Shown: positions 1-5,199 of the stretch, piece after piece | Numbering within the stretch: position 1 is the first letter of the stretch | Layout: every line of letters starts with the position of its first letter | From: an uncultured Lachnospiraceae bacterium | GTDB lineage: Bacteria > Bacillota > Clostridia > Lachnospirales > Lachnospiraceae | Reading direction: 5' to 3' | Assembly: GCA_910588755.1 (NCBI GenBank) | Contig: CAJUQZ010000019.1 | Span: 8,127-13,325 of the forward strand | Length of the DNA: 5,199 nt | Notes under the pieces: model-generated | The model's database searches: none | What the model was told of the DNA's origin: nothing | The model's input: the letters and a program-made list of their open reading frames with translations, nothing else | Translations under genes and position numbers: made by a program

Positions 1-246
1 CTTCTGCTTTTTTGCTATAAATATCTCGTTGTCGTCAAAACGCTTTTTGATCATTTTTTCCCGCACTTCAAGTGCATTTTTCTCCCGCTCCAGTTTCCGC
101 CTCATATCCTGCAGCTCACGGTTAAGCTCCTGAAGCTCGTCCCTCTTTGCCTGAATTCTGACCTGCTCCTGAAACATCCATGTTTTCATCTTCTTGATGT
201 CATCGGGTGCCTCAGCGCTCATGAGCTCCTCATCAAAATCCACCAT
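1..246 (-). CDS. Coiled-coil protein of unknown function, 5' part only
   Basis: This is the first 82 codons of a gene that runs off the left edge of the window without meeting a stop. The start is the ATG at 246-244, preceded by the purine-rich ribosome site AAAGGGAGTAG about ten bases upstream. The protein begins MVDFDEELMSAEAPDD, an acidic leader. From about residue 20 to 75 it is almost purely charged and hydrophobic helix, rich in E, K, R, Q and L with leucines at heptad-like spacing (for example ELQELNRELQDMRRKLERE), so a coiled coil is expected. I see no signal peptide, membrane segment or enzymatic motif in the visible part. It is the last visible gene of the unit containing the GerW and DUF2953 genes, 64 bases after the small membrane protein, and may have its own weak promoter. 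The family is not recognised and the missing C-terminus could hold another domain. The gene itself is well supported; its role is not. Confidence 0.8.
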   Translation of the reverse strand, partial: MVDFDEELMSAEAPDDIKKMKTWMFQEQVRIQAKRDELQELNRELQDMRRKLEREKNALEVREKMIKKRFDDNEIFIAKKQK

Positions 247-296
247 ACTGATCTACTCCCTTTTTGAAATTGAAACCATACATTGTGTTTTCTGCG

Positions 297-324
297 TTTA
301 TATAAAAGCTTTATTTACAGTTAA
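297..324 (-). promoter_or_regulatory. Weak possible sigma-A promoter before the coiled-coil gene
   Basis: On the minus strand TTAACT (324-319) and TATAAA (302-297) are separated by 16 bases. The -10 is one base from TATAAT, but the -35 matches TTGACA at only four positions. Transcription would start near 290, about 44 bases before the ATG at 246. The -35 overlaps the end of the upstream small gene. Read-through from that gene is an equally good explanation, because no terminator is visible in the 64-base gap. Confidence 0.25.
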
Positions 325-481
325 ACAGATAATACCCTGAAATCATGAAAATTGCAATCAGTATCAACCCAATCCATGTATTACCGACCACCAGCATAAA
401 GAGCATCCCAACTGCAATCCAAAACAAGGTATAGCCTATAAGCTTACCCATAACCCTACACCCTGGCACGTCTTTATTCAT
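311..481 (-). CDS. Small two-helix membrane protein, unknown function
   Basis: This short open frame encodes 56 aa from the ATG at 481-479, or 46 aa from a second in-frame ATG at 451-449. It ends in TAA at 313-311. The product reads MNKDVPGCRVMGKLIGYTLF at its start. Two hydrophobic segments follow, roughly residues 14-32 and 36-53, parted by a short NTW-containing turn, so a helical hairpin in the membrane is expected. Neither start has a classical ribosome site: GGTG lies seven bases before the first, and AGGGTGTAGGG lies just before the second. The frame fills the gap between gerW (ending 524) and the coiled-coil gene (starting 246), is on the same strand, and has a strongly biased hydrophobic composition that random sequence rarely gives. 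I think it is a real gene but do not recognise a named family. Which ATG is used is uncertain. Confidence 0.65.
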   Translation of the reverse strand: MNKDVPGCRVMGKLIGYTLFWIAVGMLFMLVVGNTWIGLILIAIFMISGYYLFNCK

Positions 482-523
482 TATATGCACCGTGTGGTTT
501 ATTTAGTCGTGTCTTATTCTTTC

Positions 524-913
524 TTACTTGTTATCTGGAAAGGCTGTGCTGATTGCCTCATCATCACTTGGCATATCCTCATTTTTGGAGGTAAAGCGTT
601 CAATCAAGTCAGGAACCATGTCTATGATTTTGGTGACAGTATCCTGATTCTTGATATTGACAAGCCTCACCAGTCCATTTTTGATGACAAGCACTGCGCT
701 GGGAGACATTTTTCCAGTCATGCCGCCTGCACCACCATTTTTTTTCTCCTGGGAGGAAGCACCCGCCCCCACGCCAAACGTTACATCCACCAGCGGGATA
801 ATCGTCGTGTCCCCTGCCTGCGTCGGCTCACCGACTACTGTCTTGGACGAGAGAAAACTTTCCATTCCCTGCATCATGGAATTGACTACTTCATTAAAAC
901 TATTATCAGACAT
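524..913 (-). CDS. gerW: GerW family sporulation protein (YtfJ-like)
   Basis: This 129-aa protein matches the GerW/YtfJ spore protein family. In Bacillus subtilis the protein is made in the forespore and is needed for normal germination through the GerA L-alanine receptor. The sequence has the family's layout. An N-terminal helix (about residues 1-22, MSDNSFNEVVNSMMQGMESF) is followed by a strand-rich part with GDTTIIPLVDVTFGVGAGA (about 34-53). A glycine-rich stretch GGAGGMTGKMSPSAVLVI comes next (about 60-77), and an amphipathic helix (about 93-106) and acidic tail end the protein. The start chosen is the ATG at 913-911, because GGAGG sits six bases before it; an in-frame ATG six codons upstream (931) has no such site and would add MIWRYR, which is not family-like. 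The gene follows the DUF2953 gene by 29 bases, as ytfJ and ytfI are neighbours in Bacillus. A possible forespore-type promoter lies just upstream. Confidence 0.92.
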   Translation of the reverse strand: MSDNSFNEVVNSMMQGMESFLSSKTVVGEPTQAGDTTIIPLVDVTFGVGAGASSQEKKNGGAGGMTGKMSPSAVLVIKNGLVRLVNIKNQDTVTKIIDMVPDLIERFTSKNEDMPSDDEAISTAFPDNK

Positions 914-942
914 TCTATACCTCCAAATCAAACATATTCATA

Positions 943-1929
943 TCATATCCCGCTGCGCTTAAAATCGTTTAGAAAACTTCTGACATTCCTGTCAAAAAAC
1001 AGAATACACGCAGCCCGCAGAAAAACAACAGCACTAATGTGACCATGAAAGGAACAGTCTACCTCCATCACTGACTGCCCAAACTCAGGCTCAATATTGA
1101 CCCGGCCCATGTGCAAGGGATAAAACATGCCCCATACGGCAAGAACCTCTCCCATCACAGCCGGATCTTCAAAACCCAGATGAAGATTTACCTGATATTT
1201 TCGTGGCAGTAGCTTTTTAATCACATACACAAGTTGCTTCTGGCAGACTGCAAACGCCTGCTTCGTACTATCAAGTTGTAGCACTTCGAGGTAATGTTTT
1301 ATGTTATCTTTTATCCTCACTATTGTATCACAAACTTTATCGAATGTGAACTTTATATTTTTGAAAAAATTTACAAATTTAGTTAAAATATTCTTAATTT
1401 TTTGAACAATTCCCAGCTTTTTGCCGCTGTCAGGGGGAATTTTGTTCATCCCGGTTTTTGTGTCTGGATTTTCACTGATGTCATAATTCCCTTGTTCTTT
1501 TTGAAAGACACCGTCCTCCTGGGCAGTATTGTCTGTATGTTCTGCAAAAAAGGTATCACTCTTTGTGGTACTCTCTACCGAGGCCGCCTGGATTTCACCC
1601 GTGCCCTCAGTCTTAGTTTCTGTCGGTTTTTCTTTTTTATGCCTTGTTTTCCTGTCATGCATCCTTAAATTGTCGTAAACGGTGATGCCAAAAACCTTTA
1701 AATATACGTGAAACGGCTGTTCCTTCTGATATATGCCCCTTACCGATATCATGTGCAAAAGCCATGACGCGCGCAACTTTGCTATATACGAACCGTCCTG
1801 ATAGCTACCCCCACCACTGTATCTGGCTGGCACAAACAAAACCAGCAGCAGTATAAATATGATAAGTCCCAGAATAGCCAGCAGCACAAGCCCGGTTATC
1901 TTCAGGACAGTAAATAGTATCGATACCAT
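943..1929 (-). CDS. DUF2953 domain membrane protein (YtfI-like)
   Basis: This 328-aa protein of unknown biochemical function resembles the DUF2953/YtfI family, whose gene sits beside gerW (ytfJ) in Bacillus. A single strong membrane helix spans about residues 8-33, followed by VPARY, where these proteins usually leave the membrane. Residues 40-85 form a strand-rich part. About 90-170 is a long, low-complexity linker dense in K, E, T, D and Q that looks disordered. About 175-240 is basic and amphipathic helix, and the conserved C-terminal core carries HLGFEDPAVMGEVLAVWGMF (250-269) and RVNIEPEF (276-283). A second hydrophobic patch (297-312) may touch the membrane. The start is the ATG at 1929-1927, with AGGGGA seven bases upstream. 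The gene lies 21 bases after the upstream small gene and 29 bases before gerW, so it is probably cotranscribed. A role in the spore is inferred from context only. Confidence 0.85.
   Translation of the reverse strand: MVSILFTVLKITGLVLLAILGLIIFILLLVLFVPARYSGGGSYQDGSYIAKLRASWLLHMISVRGIYQKEQPFHVYLKVFGITVYDNLRMHDRKTRHKKEKPTETKTEGTGEIQAASVESTTKSDTFFAEHTDNTAQEDGVFQKEQGNYDISENPDTKTGMNKIPPDSGKKLGIVQKIKNILTKFVNFFKNIKFTFDKVCDTIVRIKDNIKHYLEVLQLDSTKQAFAVCQKQLVYVIKKLLPRKYQVNLHLGFEDPAVMGEVLAVWGMFYPLHMGRVNIEPEFGQSVMEVDCSFHGHISAVVFLRAACILFFDRNVRSFLNDFKRSGI
960..988 (-). promoter_or_regulatory. Possible sigma-F/sigma-G type promoter before gerW
   Basis: On the minus strand GAATG (988-984) and GATTTTA (966-960) are 17 bases apart. 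Sigma-G promoters in Bacillus subtilis have a -35 of the form GMATR and a -10 of the form CATWHTA with 17-18 bases between, so this matches at all but the first -10 base. It lies inside the last codons of the DUF2953 gene and would start transcription about 40 bases before the gerW ATG. Such short degenerate motifs arise by chance, so the call rests mainly on its position before a gene known to be forespore-expressed in Bacillus. Confidence 0.35.
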
Positions 1930-1950
1930 ATAATCCCCTTAACCATTCTT

Positions 1951-2262
1951 TTATTTTGTAAAAAAAGCTTTCACGTCATATGCCCCAGTCTCACAAAATA
2001 CATCCTGTATAATATCCATGACCAGGTCTACGGCCCCGCTGTAGCCTGCGGCAATACCTACAATATATGGAGCATTTTGTTTTTTCTTATAATATTTCTG
2101 TTTCAGCAGCCCGCTGTGATAGATTTCCAGCAAATCATTATTTTTTGCAAGGGCGATAATATAGACAAACGGCTGTGGTCTTCCGGTCCGCAGTTTCCAT
2201 TTTACGGTGCCACATTTTTTATCCAAAGAAGGACTGATGTATAATTTTCTGCTAAAGCGCAT
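1951..2262 (-). CDS. Conserved-looking small protein, unknown function
   Basis: This encodes a basic, soluble-looking protein of about 103 aa that I cannot assign to a characterised family. It begins MRFSRKLYISPSLDKKCGTV, has a predicted strand-rich middle with PFVYIIALAKNNDLLEIYHS, then a lysine-tyrosine patch (KQKYYKKKQ). It ends with a glycine-containing strand-helix segment (YIVGIAAGYSGAVDLVMDII) and a short polar tail. No signal peptide or membrane helix is seen. Two starts are possible: ATG at 2262-2260 or GTG at 2271-2269. The ATG is preferred because the ribosome site GGGAG lies 11 bases upstream of it but only two bases from the GTG, too close to work. The gene is first behind the promoter at 2346-2318 and is followed after 21 bases by the DUF2953 gene, so it probably belongs to the gerW unit. 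Its function is unknown. Confidence 0.8.
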   Translation of the reverse strand: MRFSRKLYISPSLDKKCGTVKWKLRTGRPQPFVYIIALAKNNDLLEIYHSGLLKQKYYKKKQNAPYIVGIAAGYSGAVDLVMDIIQDVFCETGAYDVKAFFTK

Positions 2263-2317
2263 TCTGATCACTGCTCCCTGCTATGTTCTATGTGCATTCA
2301 TACTGTAATTAATGACT

Positions 2318-2346
2318 ATTTTATCATAACATTTCCAATATTTCAA
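2318..2346 (-). promoter_or_regulatory. Sigma-A-like promoter of the DUF2953-gerW unit
   Basis: On the minus strand TTGAAA (2346-2341) and TAAAAT (2323-2318) are separated by exactly 17 bases. Each hexamer differs from the sigma-A consensus at one position. Transcription should begin near 2311, giving an untranslated leader of about 48 bases before the ATG at 2262. It lies immediately after the terminator of the preceding unit, sharing its last base, which is the expected arrangement for a new transcription unit. The match is good but untested. Confidence 0.6.
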
Positions 2347-2383
2347 ACCAAAAAGAAGGTCAGAACAGACCTTCCTTTTGGTT
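2346..2383 (-). terminator. Strong hairpin terminator after the NUDIX gene
   Basis: An inverted repeat with 16-base arms (2346-2361 and 2368-2383) and a six-base loop pairs at 15 of 16 positions, with one A-C mismatch. It begins three bases after the NUDIX stop codon. Read on the minus strand, the GC-rich inner hairpin GAAGGTC-loop-GACCTTC is followed directly by TTTTTGG and then TTTG, the usual U-rich tract. Read on the plus strand the hairpin is also followed by CTTTTGGTTGTTTT, so it could stop transcription both ways, though no plus-strand gene is seen here. Confidence 0.85.
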
Positions 2384-2386
2384 GTT

Positions 2387-2833
2387 TTAACGTGGTTTTA
2401 TCCATTGCTTGTTTTTTCGGAGATCCAGATATTCCTGATATGCCTGCTCTAGTATCTGTTTTTCGTTCGAAAACTTGAGCAGGTGGTACGCCTCATGATA
2501 TTTATAATATCCTGAATCAACAAAAAATTCCTCGCGCTGTGGCTTGCTGTAATAATTATCCGCCATCATCAGATACCAATGGACCTCCTTCTCTACGATA
2601 TCCTGAGGCACATTGAAGGTATATTCACTTTTCCCGATATATTTCATGACAGTCGCCTTTACGCCCGACTCCTCAAACACTTCGCGCAGGGCAGTTTCCA
2701 CGTGCTTTTCACCGGCCTCGACAGTTCCTTTTGGAAGTACCCACCCCTCGTATCTGTTCTTGAAATTTTTGTACAAAAGCAGAATTTTCCCTCTGAAAAT
2801 GACTACGCCACCACAGCTAGTAGCTTGAATCAT
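2387..2833 (-). CDS. NUDIX hydrolase
   Basis: This 148-aa cytoplasmic enzyme should hydrolyse a nucleoside diphosphate linked to another group, using a divalent metal. The complete Nudix box is present at residues 36-58: G36, E42, R50, E51, E54, E55 and G57 occupy the conserved GX5EX7REUXEEXGU positions. Just before it, GWVLPKG (30-36) is the form often seen in diadenosine polyphosphate hydrolase-like members. The N-terminal CGGVVIF strand and the later KEVHWYLM strand also fit the fold. Length is normal for a single-domain NUDIX protein; a short basic tail (RKNKQWIKPR) ends it. The start ATG has an excellent AGGAGG site seven bases upstream. The gene follows the receiver gene by 30 bases with no visible terminator and is the last gene of its unit. 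The substrate cannot be read from sequence: dinucleoside polyphosphate, oxidised nucleotide or a nucleotide sugar are all possible. Confidence 0.93.
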   Translation of the reverse strand: MIQATSCGGVVIFRGKILLLYKNFKNRYEGWVLPKGTVEAGEKHVETALREVFEESGVKATVMKYIGKSEYTFNVPQDIVEKEVHWYLMMADNYYSKPQREEFFVDSGYYKYHEAYHLLKFSNEKQILEQAYQEYLDLRKNKQWIKPR

Positions 2834-2863
2834 GCTGTTTCCTCCTGTATGGTGCGTATATTT

Positions 2864-3220
2864 TTATTTCATACTATCCATAATACTTATAATCTGATTG
2901 GTCTCATAAGGCTTTGTCACAAAATCCGCAGCGCCAAGTTTGATCGCGTCGAGCATCTTGTTTTTCTGGCCAGACGCCGTCACCATGATTACCTTGGCTT
3001 CCTCATTGTATTCTTTTATTTTCACAAGGGTTTCAATGCCATCCATCACGGGCATGGTGATGTCAAGCGTCACAAAATCAGGCTCAAGCTCACAGTATTT
3101 TTCATACCCTTCCTGACCATTCTCTGCCTCCGCAACGACCTCATATCCATTCTCGACAAGAATATGGCGAAGCATATACCTGGATGTCTTGGAATCATCA
3201 ACTATCAAAACAGTACTCAT
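2864..3220 (-). CDS. Stand-alone CheY-like response regulator receiver
   Basis: This 118-aa protein is a single receiver domain with no output domain, like CheY. The phosphorylation site and its partners are all present: acidic pair D8-D9, phospho-accepting D53 in TLDITMPVMDG, switch threonine T81 in VMVTAS-like context, and K103 in the KPY motif. It should be phosphorylated by a histidine kinase (none is encoded here) and act through protein contacts in the cytoplasm. The start is ATG 3220-3218, with AAGGAG eight bases upstream. It lies 51 bases after a gene for a CheX-like phosphatase, which suggests that protein may dephosphorylate it. The NUDIX gene follows after 30 bases. Whether it controls flagella or another process is open, so a cheY symbol is withheld: many clostridial genomes carry several such single-domain regulators. 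Confidence 0.93.
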   Translation of the reverse strand: MSTVLIVDDSKTSRYMLRHILVENGYEVVAEAENGQEGYEKYCELEPDFVTLDITMPVMDGIETLVKIKEYNEEAKVIMVTASGQKNKMLDAIKLGAADFVTKPYETNQIISIMDSMK

Positions 3221-3271
3221 ATTTTATCTCCTTACTATCTTCTTACTTCTTCTTATATTTTGGAAAGCATA

Positions 3272-4144
3272 CTATTCATATACTTCTAAAACGGCCCTGA
3301 AACTGCATCCATTGGCGTGAATGGGAATGACGTACAATTTCTCGTTGCTGATAAAAGGTCCATCGACGGAGTATTCTGGCGAATTCATGTCAATCGTGAC
3401 ATCATCATAGCTCAAATTAGTCGCAAACAGACCATTCACACAGTTGATAAACTCCCCGACATTGTCTAGCGCATCCGCATCAACAGCACTGTATGTATCT
3501 TCCGTAAAGTGATTGGCAATGGCGAGTAGGTCATTGTCCGGCGCACTGATGTATACCTTCATATGCATGTCACCGACAATCATCTGGCATGCGTACTTGT
3601 CAAGCTGCAGGGAACGGGCTGTGTATGCCTTGTCCAGATACGCGTCACAGTCAATCAGCCTTCGTATCGTCTGAACAAGGGTGAGCGTGTACTCTTTGAG
3701 TTGGTCTGATTTGAGCGGGACAAAGATATAGATGCACTGCTCCAGATCGTCATGAATCAGCGAACTGACCTGGGCGTCATTGTACCCGCCGTTTTGCTGA
3801 AACTCGTTCAAAAGAGGTTTTATCTGATCCAGGCCAAATGCCCCCCGGTCTAGAAGGCTCTGAACAAACTTCATAAAAGAATTGGACTGGTAAGTTAAAA
3901 TCTCGTCCAGTTTTTCATCGCTGAGATATCCGGCCTCGATCGCCGCATCACCAAAGCGCTCCTTGCTTTTATCAATCTGGTTCAAAAGCTCCTGCGCTGT
4001 CGTTGCTGTCAGGACTTTGTTGATAACTGCTATTGTCTCTACCTCGGCCTTAAAGTCTTTCTGGACAGGAAGTAAATCATCAAGCTGGCTCTGGGATAAT
4101 ATTTGTTTCTCCACCAGATAATTTCCAAATAAGCGGTTAATCAT
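3272..4144 (-). CDS. CheX-like phosphatase with duplicated N-terminal MshEN-like repeats
   Basis: This 290-aa soluble protein has two parts. Near the N-terminus two copies of a 24-residue motif (residues 5-28 and 63-86) align without gaps and share nine identities, in the pattern FG-----E---LS----L--LL--Q. This pattern resembles the MshEN/GspE N-terminal domain, which in some proteins binds cyclic di-GMP. Residues about 87-145 are helical. About 150-290 resembles the CheC/CheX/FliY family, which dephosphorylates CheY-P. The key motif ExxN appears once, as E231 and N234 in GEFINCVNGLFATNL, as in CheX rather than the double motif of CheC. The start ATG has AAGGGAG eight bases upstream. The adjacent receiver gene, 51 bases downstream, is the natural substrate candidate. 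The CheX-like call is fairly secure; the N-terminal domain call is a pattern judgement. Confidence 0.8.
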   Translation of the reverse strand: MINRLFGNYLVEKQILSQSQLDDLLPVQKDFKAEVETIAVINKVLTATTAQELLNQIDKSKERFGDAAIEAGYLSDEKLDEILTYQSNSFMKFVQSLLDRGAFGLDQIKPLLNEFQQNGGYNDAQVSSLIHDDLEQCIYIFVPLKSDQLKEYTLTLVQTIRRLIDCDAYLDKAYTARSLQLDKYACQMIVGDMHMKVYISAPDNDLLAIANHFTEDTYSAVDADALDNVGEFINCVNGLFATNLSYDDVTIDMNSPEYSVDGPFISNEKLYVIPIHANGCSFRAVLEVYE

Positions 4145-4184
4145 TTTTCGGCTCCCTTCTACTATAAAAATTGTATCTATTACT

Positions 4185-4213
4185 AATATACACCTTTTTG
4201 CAAAAAATTACAA
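4185..4213 (-). promoter_or_regulatory. Sigma-A-like promoter of the CheX-like/receiver/NUDIX unit
   Basis: On the minus strand TTGTAA (4213-4208) and TATATT (4190-4185) are 17 bases apart, within a very AT-rich 119-base gap between the penicillin-binding protein gene and the CheX-like gene. The start of transcription would be near 4178, about 34 bases before the ATG. No sigma-D (flagellar) promoter of the TAAA/GCCGATAA type was found here. The rest of the gap (4214-4263) shows only A/T runs and no convincing terminator for the gene ending at 4264. Confidence 0.5.
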
Positions 4214-4263
4214 AGTATTATTGATATTTTTGCTATTTTTATACAAAAAGCAGAAAATACATG

Positions 4264-5199
4264 TTAGTTTTTTCCATAATACTGGTCCAGGATCCTTCTC
4301 GCCATCGGCACAGCGTACTCTCCGCCACTTCCTGCACCCTCCAGGATAACGGTAATCTGAAGCGGTTTTTCCGTATCATACGTATAGCCGGTAAACCACG
4401 CGTGGGAATCAGAGGAGTCATTGAATTCTGCGGAGCCTGTCTTGCCGGCCGCACTGTACCCCTCACTTTTGAGCCGAGTGCCCGTACCTTCCTGTACTAC
4501 TGCTGTCATTACTTCTTGCAGGGCCGCTGCCTCCTGTTCTGTAATCAGCTGTCCTAAGGAGGTTGGCTCATACTGCTTCACCATTGTCCCATCCACTGTC
4601 TCGATATGGTCTATCATATAGGGAAGCATCATCTCGCCGTCATTTGCAATCATCGCCGTAATCATGGCCAGCTGGATAGGTGTCATCTGTGTCGTTCCCT
4701 GCCCGATTACTGTCTGGAGCATGACACCGTCATCCTCGAGGATTTCATCAGAAATACGGCTGACATTTGCCGGAAAATCCGTGGGAAGGCTGCTGTTAAT
4801 ATACAGGCTGTCAAGCGTCTGTTTAAACTGCTGCCTGTCAAGCATCAATCCAATGTTCGCAAAGGATGAGTTGCAGGATTTTGCAAAGGATTCTGTAAAA
4901 TCCACCGTACCGTGGTTCGTGCCGTGAAAACAACTGATCGCATCTTCGTTGTTTGTAAATTTTCCTGAGCACTTAAAGCTGTACTCCTGGTAGTTCTCTG
5001 GATTTTCCCGTATATACTCCAGTGCTGTAAGGATTTTGAAAGTTGATCCAGGCGGATAAAGCCCTTGCGTAACTCTATTTAATAATACAGAACTTGTCGT
5101 GTTTGCCAGAATGTCATCCCAGATATCACTGATTTTATTGGGGTCAAAATCCGGTTTGGAAACCATGGCAAGCACCTCTCCGGTTTTTGGGTTTGTCAC
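4264..5199 (-). CDS. Class B penicillin-binding protein, transpeptidase domain, 3' part
   Basis: The window holds the last 311 codons of a peptidoglycan D,D-transpeptidase, which cross-links cell wall stem peptides outside the membrane and is the target of beta-lactams. All three catalytic motifs are visible, numbered from the window edge: S52-T53-F54-K55 with the nucleophilic serine in YPPGSTFK, S108-C109-N110, and K253-T254-G255 in AAGKTGSAEF. The VIGQGTTQMTPIQLA stretch (164-178) is also typical. The first visible codon is GTG, but it encodes an internal valine of the conserved TNPKTGEVLAMVS strand; the true N-terminus, with its membrane anchor and dimerisation part, is off the window. The transpeptidase ends shortly after its last helix (MARRILDQYYGKN) with no PASTA domains. 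This fits the PbpA-like group often encoded next to an FtsW/RodA glycosyltransferase, but that neighbour cannot be seen, so no symbol is assigned. Confidence 0.93.
   Translation of the reverse strand: MTNPKTGEVLAMVSKPDFDPNKISDIWDDILANTTSSVLLNRVTQGLYPPGSTFKILTALEYIRENPENYQEYSFKCSGKFTNNEDAISCFHGTNHGTVDFTESFAKSCNSSFANIGLMLDRQQFKQTLDSLYINSSLPTDFPANVSRISDEILEDDGVMLQTVIGQGTTQMTPIQLAMITAMIANDGEMMLPYMIDHIETVDGTMVKQYEPTSLGQLITEQEAAALQEVMTAVVQEGTGTRLKSEGYSAAGKTGSAEFNDSSDSHAWFTGYTYDTEKPLQITVILEGAGSGGEYAVPMARRILDQYYGKN

Noticed and set aside
480..485. Perfect TATAAT on the minus strand at the start of the small membrane protein gene
   Set aside because: No acceptable -35 box lies 16-18 bases upstream (the sequence there is near GACTAA), and the hexamer overlaps the first ATG.
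485..1042. A 185-codon plus-strand open frame antisense to gerW and the end of the DUF2953 gene
   Set aside because: The minus-strand GerW call is clear. The antisense product is rich in H, R and C with no family resemblance.
3221..3271. Purine-rich AAGAAG/AGTAAG repeats between the CheX-like and receiver genes
   Set aside because: They are short and imperfect and probably reflect a purine-rich ribosome-binding leader ending in AAGGAG, with no dyad or known regulatory motif.
2579..3289. A 236-codon plus-strand open frame antisense to the NUDIX and receiver genes
   Set aside because: It runs opposite two genes with complete catalytic motifs and strong ribosome sites, its translation matches no recognised fold, and it crosses the gap between them. 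It is a by-product of the codons on the other strand.
4214..4263. AT-rich imperfect hairpin (TGCTTTTT / AAAAATAGCA on the minus strand) after the penicillin-binding protein gene
   Set aside because: The stem is weak with a bulge and is followed by A-rich rather than T-rich sequence on the minus strand, so it is not a convincing terminator.
4239..4466. Minus-strand 75-codon frame overlapping the penicillin-binding protein end, and several short plus-strand frames at 4261-4927
   Set aside because: All lie within the well-supported transpeptidase gene in other frames and lack ribosome sites or recognisable products.

Overview
All supported genes lie on the minus strand and are described in their direction of transcription, from high to low coordinates. 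The moderately AT-rich sequence has strong AGGAGG-type ribosome binding sites. A GerW/YtfJ spore protein occurs beside CheY/CheX-type signalling proteins. Together these suggest a spore-forming, probably motile member of the Clostridia. The protein style resembles Lachnospiraceae (Roseburia/Agathobacter-like), but that is an inference from memory, not a database match.

Region 1 (5199-4264) is the 3' part of a class B penicillin-binding protein with all three transpeptidase motifs; its N-terminus lies off the window. Region 2 (4213-2346) is an apparently complete transcription unit. It has a sigma-A-like promoter (4213-4185), a protein joining two MshEN-like N-terminal repeats to a CheX-like phosphatase domain, a stand-alone CheY-like receiver, a NUDIX hydrolase, and a strong hairpin terminator at 2346-2383. 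Region 3 begins at a second sigma-A-like promoter (2346-2318) that abuts this terminator. It runs through a small protein of unknown function (about 103 aa), a DUF2953 (YtfI-like) membrane protein, GerW (YtfJ-like), a small membrane protein of 56 or 46 aa, and a coiled-coil protein cut by the left edge.

The DUF2953-GerW pair is the same neighbourhood as ytfI-ytfJ in Bacillus subtilis. A possible forespore-type promoter lies at the end of the DUF2953 gene, so gerW may have its own sporulation-stage transcription. The receiver/CheX-like pair looks like a small phosphorylation-signalling module with no local kinase. Its output is unknown, and the NUDIX gene may simply share the transcript. No RNA genes, mobile elements, CRISPR arrays or long repeats were seen, and no gene-free stretch exceeds about 120 bases.
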